From assembly GCA_026982035.1 (NCBI GenBank), contig JALSHW010000295.1, positions 1-10,154 of the forward strand: DNA of 10,154 nucleotides, written 5' to 3'. Below the pieces are notes generated by a model. The model was given only the letters and a program-made list of their open reading frames with translations. It had not been told where the DNA came from and did no database searches. Source of the stretch: Phycisphaerales bacterium. GTDB lineage: Bacteria; Planctomycetota; Phycisphaerae; Phycisphaerales; UBA1924. The position numbers were made by a program, and so were the translations under genes. Shown one piece after another: positions 1-7,510 of the stretch (position 1 is the first letter of the stretch; the number at the start of each line of letters is the position of its first letter).

Positions 1-1
1 G

Positions 2-79
2 GAGACCTTTGCCATTGGTGGGCTGGCGGCGGGGGTGGCGTATTTTGTGGGGGTGTTGCTGTCGGGGATGGCGGGGTAG
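2..79 (+). CDS. 3' end of a VIT1/CCC1-like membrane transporter (partial)
   Basis: Only the last 25 codons are in the window, ending at a TAG stop at 77-79. The peptide is one hydrophobic, glycine- and alanine-rich helix containing IGGLAAGVAYFVG, followed by a short SGMAG tail. The pattern (I/L)GGLAA..(A/T)Y.(I/V)G as the final helix resembles the C-terminus of VIT1/CCC1 family proteins, which move iron or manganese across membranes. That family call is inference from one helix; another polytopic membrane protein could end the same way. The reading frame, glycine-rich helix and in-frame stop make a real gene end likely. It converges on the minus-strand gene that ends at 193. The 113 bases between them hold no hairpin with a U-run that I would call a terminator. 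Confidence 0.5.
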   Translation, partial: ETFAIGGLAAGVAYFVGVLLSGMAG

Positions 80-192
80 GCGACTGCAGCCCCAGAGCTA
101 GCCATGATATATTCGTTGCCGATTGCTTGTAGTTCAAGACACTGCTTGGATGGGCAATTCTCAAACGAAATGGACTTCTGGACAATCTCGAA

Positions 193-1689
193 TCATTCTT
201 CATGGCTCAGTGGAAAGTGAATCCAATCGCCGTCATATGAGGATTGTTGTTCTAAACTCAGTGCGTCCCATTCATCAAGGGTAAACCAGAGTACTTCCGA
301 ACGAAACGCGGACTCGTTTTTGCCGAAACTTGGCGGCGGATTGATTGCGATCCCGCCGTCATTGTCTCGGTCGGGGCCTCCTGACCAGAGCAGTGGTTTA
401 TTGTTGATAATGCTGTATCCGAACGACTCACCGGTGCTTGGATCGACAAGGTTGATCTTTTGAGCGGATTGTTTCAACTCTTCAAGTGACGCTGGCCACC
501 CTCCGGTTTGGAGACGGTAGCGATGAATTCCAAGGACAATCACCGCCGAACGCACTTGAATTGACCGCCCTCGTTGCAACCGCAACATTATCCTTGAAGC
601 GTTGGCATTCGCCAACACTGGCAGGTACTCAATCAAATCCTCATCATTCTCAACTTGATTTAGAACTTCATCAAGCCGAGAACTCCGGAGAAGAAACGGA
701 TCTGCATCAAGATCACTTTCAATGGCTAAGAACAACTCTCGAAGCACAGCCAGCTGATCAATGAGTGGCGCAAACTGAGTTCTCTTGCGGTCTTCTTCTG
801 TGAGAATGAGCAATGGAGAAGACCACGGGAGATCCTCCAAAAACACCTCCTCTTCGATCAACCCAAAATAGAAACGGCTTGTTGAACTGTGGAGATTCCC
901 GTCGGGGGTTGAAGCGTAGAAATACTCTAGCATTTGAATAGCTATGTACTCTTCGGTGGAGACGAAGTGTGTGATGTCTTGGCCCACAAGTTCCAACAGT
1001 GCAGACTGGAACACCGCGAGCTGTTCGTCGGAAAAGGCATCCGGGCTTTGATCGAGTATCAAGTACATCAAGCGGATCGCAAAGACCGCATTTCTTTGCT
1101 GCCCTAACCAACTGGACCACCCAGGCATCTTCGAACTCAAACGAACAGTCTCTAGAACGCCAAGAATAGAATCGGCCGATTCCCCATACTCTTTCCTGTG
1201 CGCATGGTACACTGCTTTTTGAATCATCCAAGCCCTAGCGGGACGAAGCACGCTCTGGTTATCATCGCCAACGAATACAAAGTCCATCGGTTTCTGGAGT
1301 TTGGTCGCAAACCATGGGCGTGCGACAAGATTGCGAGCGTTCTCAAGTTCTGGCGCAAACTCAGCGTATATCTCCTGTGCATACTCCCAGTATTCGTTTC
1401 CGGGCTGCGCTTGACTGAGAATCGTCGATACCGAATACGGGGAGTTGCTTGAACTCTCAAACGCTTTCACCTTGTCCCGCATCTCCCAGTTCAGACGGTT
1501 AAGCTCGCTTCCAATCCGTTGGTCTTCGGGCACTAAATCCACCCATGCGTTCCAACGCTCTACAAACTGATCCAACGGTTCATCGGCTTCCGGCATCGGG
1601 GGTGACGCGAAGGAAATCGATACACAACCGACAATCAACGGGATAGCAACTCTGAAAATAAGATTCATACTTATTAGTAAGGATATCAT
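193..1689 (-). CDS. Secreted hypothetical protein with planctomycete-type C-terminal tail
   Basis: The product has 498 residues and no function I recognise. Residues 1-29 look like a signal peptide: a hydrophobic stretch (IFRVAIPLIVGCVSIS) and a small-residue FAS site before PPMPEADEP. The middle (about 35-380) looks mostly helical and acidic, with no motif I know. The end carries a pattern seen in planctomycete hypotheticals and related to the tail of type II secretion pseudopilin-like proteins: GGWPASLEEL at 396-405, DPSTG at 416-420 and LLWSGGPDRDNDGG at 433-446. It is likely exported. The ATG at 1689 overlaps the acs stop as ATGA, and GAGAAAGACGAG lies just upstream. An internal ATG at 1668 would keep the signal peptide but has no Shine-Dalgarno sequence, so I chose 1689. 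Four sampled 60-base lines give about 50% G+C, lower than acs and the pil genes. Confidence 0.8.
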   Translation of the reverse strand: MISLLISMNLIFRVAIPLIVGCVSISFASPPMPEADEPLDQFVERWNAWVDLVPEDQRIGSELNRLNWEMRDKVKAFESSSNSPYSVSTILSQAQPGNEYWEYAQEIYAEFAPELENARNLVARPWFATKLQKPMDFVFVGDDNQSVLRPARAWMIQKAVYHAHRKEYGESADSILGVLETVRLSSKMPGWSSWLGQQRNAVFAIRLMYLILDQSPDAFSDEQLAVFQSALLELVGQDITHFVSTEEYIAIQMLEYFYASTPDGNLHSSTSRFYFGLIEEEVFLEDLPWSSPLLILTEEDRKRTQFAPLIDQLAVLRELFLAIESDLDADPFLLRSSRLDEVLNQVENDEDLIEYLPVLANANASRIMLRLQRGRSIQVRSAVIVLGIHRYRLQTGGWPASLEELKQSAQKINLVDPSTGESFGYSIINNKPLLWSGGPDRDNDGGIAINPPPSFGKNESAFRSEVLWFTLDEWDALSLEQQSSYDGDWIHFPLSHEE

Positions 1690-3704
1690 CGCTCGTCTTT
1701 CTCGGAGAGCTTGGCGACTACGGAGAGGTCTTCGAGGGTGCTCATGTCTTGGGTGATGTTTGTATCACCTGCCGCGATGGAGCGGAGGAGCCGTCGCATG
1801 ATTTTGCCGGAGCGGGTTTTGGGGAGGGCGCCAGTAAAGCGGATCAGGTCGGGTTTGGCGATGGCGCCGATTTCTTTGGCGACATGGGCGCGGAGGGCTT
1901 GTTTGAGTTCATCGGATGCCTCGAATCCTGGGGCTGGGGTGATGAAGGCGGCGACGCCGGTGCCCTTGATCTCGTGGGGCATGCCGACGACGGCGGCTTC
2001 GACGACGGATTCGTGGGAGACTAAGGCCGATTCGACTTCCATGGTTCCCAGGCGATGGCCTGAGACATTGATGACATCGTCGGTGCGGCCCATGATCCAG
2101 AAGTTGCCGAGTTCGTCGCGGCGGGTGTTGTCGCCGGCGGCGTAGTAGGGTTGGCCGTCTTTGGAGACGGTGGACCAGTAGGTGTTGATGAATCTTTGGC
2201 GGTCGCCGTAGACGCCTCGGAGCATGGCGGGCCAGGGTTTTCGGATGGTCATGAGGCCTCCGACATTTTCTTTGGCGACATTGCCGGCTTCGTCGCAGAC
2301 GGCGGCGTCGATGCCGAACATAGGGAGGGTGCATGAGCCGGGTTTGGTTGGGGTTGCGCCGGGGAGGGGGGTGATGATGTGGCCTCCGGTTTCGGTTTGC
2401 CAGTAGGTGTCGACGATGGGGCAGACGCCTCGGCCGATTTTGTTTCGGTACCACATCCATGCTTCGGGGTTGATGGGTTCGCCGACGGTGCCGAGGACTT
2501 GGAGGGAGGAGAGGTCGGCGGATTCGGGATGCTGATCGCCCCATTTCATGAAGGCGCGGATGGCGGTTGGGGCGGTGTAGAACTGGGTGACTTTGTGACG
2601 ATCGACGATTTGCCAGAAGCGGGCGGGGGTTGGGTGGTCTGGGCCGCCTTCGTACATGAGGGTGGGGACTCGGTTTGGGAGGAGGCCATAGACGATGTAG
2701 GAGTGTCCGGTGATCCAGCCACAGTCGGCGGTGCACCAGAAGGTTTGGTTGCCACCTTGATCATGGGGGACAAGGTTGAAGGTGTATTTGGCGGTGGTGG
2801 CGGTGAAGATCATGTAGCCGGCGGTGGTGTGGACGATGCCTTTGGGTTTGCCGGTGGAGCCGGAGGTGTAGAGGAGGAAGAGCATGTCTTCTGATTCGAG
2901 TTCTTCGCATGGGCAGTCTGCGGATGCTTTTTCTGTTTCTTCTTTCCAGCAGCAATCGAGTTTGCCCCAGGAGATGTCGTTGTGGCATCTGCCTAGGCAG
3001 AGGACATGTTCGACTGGGGAATCGTTGGCCATTGTTTTGATGGCGTCGTCGACATTTTTTTTGAGTGGGACGATTTTTCCTCTTCGCCATGAGCCGTCGC
3101 AGGTGAGGATTATTTTTGATTTGGCGTCGCTTACGCGGTCGGCGATGGCTTGGGCGGAGAAGCCGCCGAAGATGACCGAGTGTGGTGCACCGATGCGGGC
3201 GCAGGCGAGCATGGCGATGGCGAGTTCGGGGACCATGCCCATGTAGATTGTCACGATGTCGCCTTTGGTGATGCCCTTGGATTTGAGGACATTGGCGAGT
3301 TTGGAGACTTCTGTTTGGAGGTCTTTGTAGGTGAGGGTTCGTTGGTCGGTTGGTGTGCCTGTGTCGCTGACTGGTTCACCTTCCCAGATGATTGCGGGGT
3401 CGTTGCCGTGGCCTGAGTCTACTTGGCGGTCGACGCAGTTGTAGCAGACATTTGTTGTGCCGCCGCTGAACCATTTGGCGTCGGGGGCGTTCCATTCTAA
3501 GACGGTGTCCCATTTTTTGAACCAGTGGAAGTCGTTGGCGATGTTTGCCCAGAAGGATTCTGGGTGGTCGATTGATTCTTTGTACATTTTTTTGTACTGG
3601 TCGAGTGAGGCGATGAGCCAGTTTGGGCCTCCGACATCTTTGGCCGATGGTGGATTGAAGATGCGGGTTTCTTGGAGGACGGATTCGATTGATTTGTCTG
3701 GCAT
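1686..3704 (-). CDS. acsA: Acetyl-coenzyme A synthetase (AMP-forming)
   Basis: This cytoplasmic enzyme makes acetyl-CoA from acetate, ATP and CoA through an acetyl-AMP intermediate. The 672 residues cover the whole family (about 650 is usual). Visible motifs: phosphate loop YTSGSTGKPKG at 279-289; GWITGHS at 329-335; GTVGEP at 405-410; DTYWQTETGG at 432-441, whose Trp435 corresponds to the pocket tryptophan that restricts the enzyme to small acyl groups; GD at 524-525 with GR at 539-540 and NVSGHR at 546-551; and PKTRSGK at 628-634, where Lys634 is the catalytic lysine that is acetylated to switch off homologues. A cysteine-rich segment (C236, C240, C251, C252, C264, C266) sits just before the phosphate loop and is unusual. 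The start is supported by GAGGAG five bases upstream. The stop overlaps the next gene's start as ATGA, so the two are probably co-translated. Confidence 0.97.
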   Translation of the reverse strand: MPDKSIESVLQETRIFNPPSAKDVGGPNWLIASLDQYKKMYKESIDHPESFWANIANDFHWFKKWDTVLEWNAPDAKWFSGGTTNVCYNCVDRQVDSGHGNDPAIIWEGEPVSDTGTPTDQRTLTYKDLQTEVSKLANVLKSKGITKGDIVTIYMGMVPELAIAMLACARIGAPHSVIFGGFSAQAIADRVSDAKSKIILTCDGSWRRGKIVPLKKNVDDAIKTMANDSPVEHVLCLGRCHNDISWGKLDCCWKEETEKASADCPCEELESEDMLFLLYTSGSTGKPKGIVHTTAGYMIFTATTAKYTFNLVPHDQGGNQTFWCTADCGWITGHSYIVYGLLPNRVPTLMYEGGPDHPTPARFWQIVDRHKVTQFYTAPTAIRAFMKWGDQHPESADLSSLQVLGTVGEPINPEAWMWYRNKIGRGVCPIVDTYWQTETGGHIITPLPGATPTKPGSCTLPMFGIDAAVCDEAGNVAKENVGGLMTIRKPWPAMLRGVYGDRQRFINTYWSTVSKDGQPYYAAGDNTRRDELGNFWIMGRTDDVINVSGHRLGTMEVESALVSHESVVEAAVVGMPHEIKGTGVAAFITPAPGFEASDELKQALRAHVAKEIGAIAKPDLIRFTGALPKTRSGKIMRRLLRSIAAGDTNITQDMSTLEDLSVVAKLSEKDER

Positions 3705-3709
3705 GATGG

Positions 3710-3715
3710 CTCCTC
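3710..3715 (-). promoter_or_regulatory. Shine-Dalgarno site of acsA
   Basis: GAGGAG on the minus strand lies five bases before the ATG at 3704, a strong ribosome binding site that fixes the acs start. Further upstream, TAGAAT (3749-3744) resembles a -10 box and TTGGCA (3767-3762) a -35 box, but they are only 12 bases apart, so I do not call a promoter. Confidence 0.7.
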
Positions 3716-3843
3716 ATCGGATTGCGTAATGGCAACCTGATGTATTCTAGAGCACTTTCATTGCCAAAGACTTGTGTATTCAGGGCAAGATCGCTGTTGT
3801 GTAGTCAAGACGGCCTTGGGTGTTTGCCCTTCAACGACACGCT

Positions 3844-4083
3844 TCATGAGAGATTCATGCACGCCCTATGCTTTCGATAGTCTCTCCAAAATTTATATAT
3901 TCGGAAAGCTACGCCTTGCCAAACGAGTATCAATGCTACTGAAGTCAGGACAACGGGGAGTTTCTCTCCAAGATCAAATGGGACAATTTCCTCGATTGTA
4001 AAGCCCATAAGTAGCATAACTCCAATTGCCGTGAACACAAAGAGCATGATGATCGAGACCCACTTGGAAATTAACTGGATCAT
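3844..4083 (-). CDS. Small two-helix membrane protein
   Basis: The protein has about 79 residues from the ATG at 4083. A GTG start at 4107 would give 87 residues and overlap the end of pilB; neither start has a clear Shine-Dalgarno sequence. I recognise no family. Two hydrophobic segments are visible: WVSIIMLFVFTAIGVMLLMGF and LPVVLTSVALILVWQGVAF. A short acidic loop (TIEEIVPFDLGEK) joins them, and the tail is strongly basic (FWRDYRKHR), so by the positive-inside rule both ends probably face the cytoplasm. It begins 13 bases after the pilB stop, so it may be read through from the pilus operon. Three sampled lines (3901-4080) give 81 G+C in 180 bases, lower than its neighbours. It could be a pilus accessory protein, an unrelated gene or a recent insertion. 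Confidence 0.6.
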   Translation of the reverse strand: MIQLISKWVSIIMLFVFTAIGVMLLMGFTIEEIVPFDLGEKLPVVLTSVALILVWQGVAFRIYKFWRDYRKHRACMNLS

Positions 4084-4096
4084 GTATTCAATCTGG

Positions 4097-6103
4097 TTAG
4101 TGTGCACTGGTGACGCGGAGGACTTCTTGGATGCTGGTGAGTCCTTCGGTGGCTTTGTTGATGCCGTCGGCGCGGAGGGAGTTCATGCCTCGTTCTAGGC
4201 AGAGGCGGCGGAACTCGGAGACATTTGGGTTGCGGGCGATGACATCGCGGAGGGTGTCGTCGACGGCGAGCATTTCGTAGATACCGACTCGGCCTGCGTA
4301 GCCGGTGTTGCGGCATTTATCGCATCCCGTTGGGACCCACAATTGGTCGTTGGGGAGGCCGTTCATTTCGAGGAACTCGGCCATTTCTTCGCTGGGGGCT
4401 TCTTGGGCTTTGCATTCTTTGCAGAGGCGGCGGAGGAGGCGTTGGGCGAGGACGCCGTTGAGTGCGGCGCCGACGAGGAAGGGTTCGAGTCCGATGTTGA
4501 CCAGTCGTGTGACGGAACTTGGGGCGTCGTTGGTGTGGAGTGTTGAGAGGACGAGGTGGCCTGTGAGTGCGGCTTGGACGGCGGTGTGTGCGGTTTCGTG
4601 GTCGCGGATTTCGCCGACCATGATGACATCGGGGTCTTGACGGAGGAGTGCTTTGAGCGCTTTGGCGAAGGTCATGTCGATTTTGACATGGGTCTGGGTT
4701 TGGGTGATGCCGTCGAGGTGGTATTCGATGGGGTCTTCGACGGTGGAGACATTGAGTCTGGTGTTGTCGATTTGGCGGAGGGAGGAGTAGAGGGTTGTTG
4801 TTTTACCTGAGCCGGTTGGTCCGGTGACCAGAACGATTCCGTGGGGTTGTTTGATCTGGTTTTTCCAGATTTGGAGTGAGTGGTCGTCGAAGCCGAGGTC
4901 TTCGAGTTGGACATTGATGGATTTGGTATCGAGGATACGCATGACGATTTTTTCGCCATAGCCGGTGGGGAGTGATGAGACACGCAGGTCGAGTTTGCGG
5001 CCTTGGACTGTACAACGAATGCGGCCGTCTTGTGGGACGCGGCGTTCTGAGATGTCGAGATCGGCCATAATTTTGAGACGAGAGGTGATGGCGGCGGTCA
5101 TGGAAGGGGGTGGGTTCATGGATTCGTAGAGGACGCCGTCGATGCGGAGGCGGACTTTGATTTTTTTTTCGCCTGGTTCGATGTGGATGTCGGAGGCGCC
5201 TTCTTTGACGGCGTTTTGGATGATGTAGTTGACATAGCGGATGACGGGTGATTCGCCGGCTTGGGCTTCGAGGTCTACGGCCTCGGTTTGTTGCATTGAG
5301 GAGACTTCGACATCGCCTTCGTCGACATCTGCGAGAATTTCGGTGAGGTCAACATCACCCCCGCCGTCGTGTCCGATGAGTTCGAGTGCTGCACGAATGT
5401 CGCCTGGTGTCACCATGACGAGTTTGACACTGGAGACATGAAGGCGTGAGGATACTTCGTCGATCATGAACACATCGTCGGGAGCGACGACGCCGATGAC
5501 GACGCGGGTACCCGTTGTGCGTAGGGGGAGGACTTGGTGGGCTTGGCAGAACTCTGGGGTGAGCCGTTGGAGGAGTTTGCCGTCGAATCCGCCGTCGAGT
5601 CCGGCTTCGATGTCGATGCGTTCAAAGGGGATGCCGTTGCGTTCGGCGATGATGGTTTGTATTTTTTCTTCGTCGGCGCCTTGTTCGATGAGGACATCGA
5701 TCAGGACGGTGCCGGGGGATTGTTTGATGACCTGATGGGCGGCGGTGATCTGTTCGGCGGTGACGGCGCCGGACTCGATGAGTTGTTCGGCCAAATCGCC
5801 ATCGGCTGGGTCGTTGGTGTCGTTGGATCCATCGGGGCGATAAATCTCATGGACTGCGCTTCCGATGTTTGAGGTTGGGGCGACGATTTGGTTTTCAAGG
5901 ACTGCGGGGTCTTCATCGACGCTGGGGCTTTCTTGGCCGTATCGGCGTTGACCTGAGGGCATGGATGGGAGTGGGGAAAAGGAGCCGGCTCGTTGATCGA
6001 GCCGGTGTTGGCCTCGCCCTTTGGTGGGCTTGGCAGCCCGCCTTGGACGGTGGTCGTTTTCTTCAACGCCCAATTCATTGAGGATGTCATCAATGTCCGC
6101 CAT
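4097..6103 (-). CDS. pilB: PilB/GspE-type assembly ATPase of a type IV pilus or type II secretion system
   Basis: This hexameric cytoplasmic ATPase drives pilin or pseudopilin polymerisation. In order, the 668 residues show: a charged, low-complexity N-terminus (1-100); an MshEN-like domain (about 103-245) with degenerate copies of the usual signature; an acidic linker (246-280); the N2 region containing SPVIRYVNYII and GASDIHIEP (285-310); Walker A GPTGSGKT (428-435); Asp box STVEDPIEY (453-461); Walker B DPDVIMVGE (490-498); His box TGHLVLSTLHTND (514-526); and a zinc-binding tetracysteine (C561, C564, C594, C597). The His box, zinc site and the ending TSIQEVLRVT are typical of assembly rather than retraction ATPases. 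PilB, GspE and MshE are hard to separate by sequence; PilB is preferred because of the pilMNOP neighbours. AAGGA lies about ten bases before the start. It follows pilP after 53 bases. Confidence 0.93.
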   Translation of the reverse strand: MADIDDILNELGVEENDHRPRRAAKPTKGRGQHRLDQRAGSFSPLPSMPSGQRRYGQESPSVDEDPAVLENQIVAPTSNIGSAVHEIYRPDGSNDTNDPADGDLAEQLIESGAVTAEQITAAHQVIKQSPGTVLIDVLIEQGADEEKIQTIIAERNGIPFERIDIEAGLDGGFDGKLLQRLTPEFCQAHQVLPLRTTGTRVVIGVVAPDDVFMIDEVSSRLHVSSVKLVMVTPGDIRAALELIGHDGGGDVDLTEILADVDEGDVEVSSMQQTEAVDLEAQAGESPVIRYVNYIIQNAVKEGASDIHIEPGEKKIKVRLRIDGVLYESMNPPPSMTAAITSRLKIMADLDISERRVPQDGRIRCTVQGRKLDLRVSSLPTGYGEKIVMRILDTKSINVQLEDLGFDDHSLQIWKNQIKQPHGIVLVTGPTGSGKTTTLYSSLRQIDNTRLNVSTVEDPIEYHLDGITQTQTHVKIDMTFAKALKALLRQDPDVIMVGEIRDHETAHTAVQAALTGHLVLSTLHTNDAPSSVTRLVNIGLEPFLVGAALNGVLAQRLLRRLCKECKAQEAPSEEMAEFLEMNGLPNDQLWVPTGCDKCRNTGYAGRVGIYEMLAVDDTLRDVIARNPNVSEFRRLCLERGMNSLRADGINKATEGLTSIQEVLRVTSAH

Positions 6104-6156
6104 GTTGCCGAGTTCCTTTTGGAGGGGGAGGGTGTGCGGTGTGTTTTCTCGATTGA

Positions 6157-6927
6157 TTACTTGATGCGTTTTGCGCCTGATCCGAGTCCGAGTTCGAATT
6201 TGATCCCATCGACTTCAAGTACAACGGCTGACCCTTTGATGGAAATTACTTTGAAGGTGTCGGCGACGGTCATGCCGATTCCGACGGGTTCCCCTGAGAT
6301 TCGGGCGACTGGTCGGGTGCCTCCGATGACGCTTTGGAGGGTGAGGCCTTGGGCGATGGCTTCGTATTCTGCTTCGAGGGCTTCTTGTTCCATGCGTGCC
6401 ATTTCGGCGTGTTGCTTGGCAAGGCGTGCTGCAAGGGCGCTTGGGTCTTCGTTGGGTACTGGGACTTGGTAGATATCGTTTGGATTGACGGCGGTTGCCA
6501 AGACAAAGGGCTCGCGTGGAAGCAAAGTTTTTTTATCAAACTGAACAGAAATGGAAACATCCTCGAGGTCTTGCATCACGGTTTCAAAGCGTTTGATGAA
6601 GTCTGGGGTGTTGGTCGATGCGGTGTACTCGACCATGGTGACGGATTCTTTGATCCCGGCTTGCATGCCGATGTAGCGCATGGTGTAGATGGAACCGACA
6701 CCGATGGCAAATACCAGGCCGGCGAGGAGGACTTGGCCGTTGAATTTGGAGGGTTCTGAGCCGCCTGGTGTGAAGGCCGTTCCTTCTGAGCCGGGATCAT
6801 TGCCCATCCCTGGCATGGCGGCGGGGACGCCTGTGGCTTCGTCGGGTTTGTTGAGATCGAGGAAGACATTGGACTCGCCTGGGGCTTGGTTGGTGTCTTT
6901 GGGTGTAAATGGATTGATTTCACTCAT
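6157..6927 (-). CDS. pilP: PilP-like inner-membrane alignment protein with GspC topology
   Basis: The 256-residue protein has a soluble, Pro/Gly-rich N-terminus (1-63), one transmembrane helix (about 66-88), a periplasmic region with a charged, helix-prone stretch (162-195), and a C-terminal HR domain (about 195-250). The HR domain reads LQSVIGG, then VARISGEPVGIGMTV, FKVISI and VVLEVDGIKFEL. This fits the PilP/GspC fold that links the inner-membrane platform to the secretin. Position after pilO supports PilP. Unlike classical PilP it has no lipobox cysteine near the N-terminus and is held by a helix, as in GspC. The ATG at 6927 overlaps the pilO stop (ATGA) and GAGGTGG lies just upstream. 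The assignment to PilP rests on the HR-like pattern and gene order, not on close similarity. Confidence 0.72.
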   Translation of the reverse strand: MSEINPFTPKDTNQAPGESNVFLDLNKPDEATGVPAAMPGMGNDPGSEGTAFTPGGSEPSKFNGQVLLAGLVFAIGVGSIYTMRYIGMQAGIKESVTMVEYTASTNTPDFIKRFETVMQDLEDVSISVQFDKKTLLPREPFVLATAVNPNDIYQVPVPNEDPSALAARLAKQHAEMARMEQEALEAEYEAIAQGLTLQSVIGGTRPVARISGEPVGIGMTVADTFKVISIKGSAVVLEVDGIKFELGLGSGAKRIK

Positions 6928-7463
6928 GATGCCACCTCATTGCGGAAGAAGATGCTGAGCGTGAAGCTCGCTTTGATTTCGGTTTCGTCGTTGGTTGTGT
7001 CTTCGATTTTGAGATCGATGATTCGGGTGATTCGGGGAAGTTGCTCGATCTTGAGTAGGAAGTCGTAGAAGCCGGCCCATGAACCTTCGATGCTCATTTC
7101 CAGGGGTTGCTCGCGGAACTGGGCGGCGGCCAAGGGTTTGGTACTCTTGAGGGTTGGTGAGCTGAGACCGGATTCAATGGCAAGGCCTGAGACCTGACGG
7201 ACGATCTGGTCGATCTCTTTGTTTGATGGAAGCATGGATTCCATGGTTTCGATGCGTTCGACAATTTGTTCATTGATGACTTGGAGGTCGTCGTTTCGGG
7301 CCGTTTCGATTCGGAGTTTGGTGAGCATTTCTTGCTTGTGGGCAATTTCGACCTTGGCATTTTCGATGTTTGCGCTCTGGGGCTTGAAGACCAACATATA
7401 ACTGACGACCGGCAAGAGCAGGACCGTGAGAAAGAGGACGAGTTCTCGGATTCCAAACTGCAT
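6924..7463 (-). CDS. pilO: PilO-like type IV pilus inner-membrane platform protein
   Basis: The 179-residue bitopic protein has a short cytoplasmic start (MQFGIRE), one membrane helix (about 8-26), a coiled coil (28-78) rich in E, K and I, and a C-terminal ferredoxin-like domain (about 85-175). The domain carries PLEMSIEGSWAGFYDFLLKIE and ITRIIDLKIE, with the F..FL..IE..PR pattern typical of PilO and GspM. It would pair with PilN to form the periplasmic alignment ring. Length is close to the usual 180-210. AAGGAG precedes the ATG, and the stop overlaps the pilP start by four bases, a sign of translational coupling. It is 47 bases downstream of pilN. Confidence 0.85.
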   Translation of the reverse strand: MQFGIRELVLFLTVLLLPVVSYMLVFKPQSANIENAKVEIAHKQEMLTKLRIETARNDDLQVINEQIVERIETMESMLPSNKEIDQIVRQVSGLAIESGLSSPTLKSTKPLAAAQFREQPLEMSIEGSWAGFYDFLLKIEQLPRITRIIDLKIEDTTNDETEIKASFTLSIFFRNEVAS

Positions 7464-7510
7464 GTGAATCTCCTTGTGCGGGGGGGCGATCGAGTGGTCG
7501 GGCTTGTGGA

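Noticed and set aside
80..192. Bidirectional terminator between the convergent genes
   Set aside because: Only weak 4-base stems are present and none has a run of T on either side.
758..1460. Alternate-frame open frames (157, 84 and 78 codons) inside the secreted protein gene
   Set aside because: They overlap a longer frame with a signal peptide and family-like tail, and show no domain of their own.
1711..2894. Long plus-strand and alternate-frame open frames opposite acs
   Set aside because: They are Gly-, Asp- and Val-rich or Arg- and Pro-rich mirror translations of a strongly biased real gene. None shows a recognisable domain or ribosome binding site.
3739..3767. Sigma-70 promoter for acs (TTGGCA with TAGAAT or TACATC)
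   Set aside because: TAGAAT is only 12 bases from TTGGCA, and the hexamer at correct spacing (TACATC) matches the consensus poorly.
3782..3830. Inverted repeat agggcaa / ttgccct as a terminator for the pilus operon
   Set aside because: The stem is 7 bases but the loop is 35 bases and no U-run follows on the minus strand; it may be chance.
4305..5872. Open frames on the plus strand opposite pilB
   Set aside because: Composition is what the complement of a GC-rich gene gives; the minus-strand ATPase accounts for the whole region with all motifs.
4097..6103. ATPase as the retraction motor PilT
   Set aside because: The protein has an N-terminal MshEN-like domain, a zinc-binding tetracysteine and about 670 residues, all features of assembly ATPases; PilT is about 350-400 residues and lacks these.
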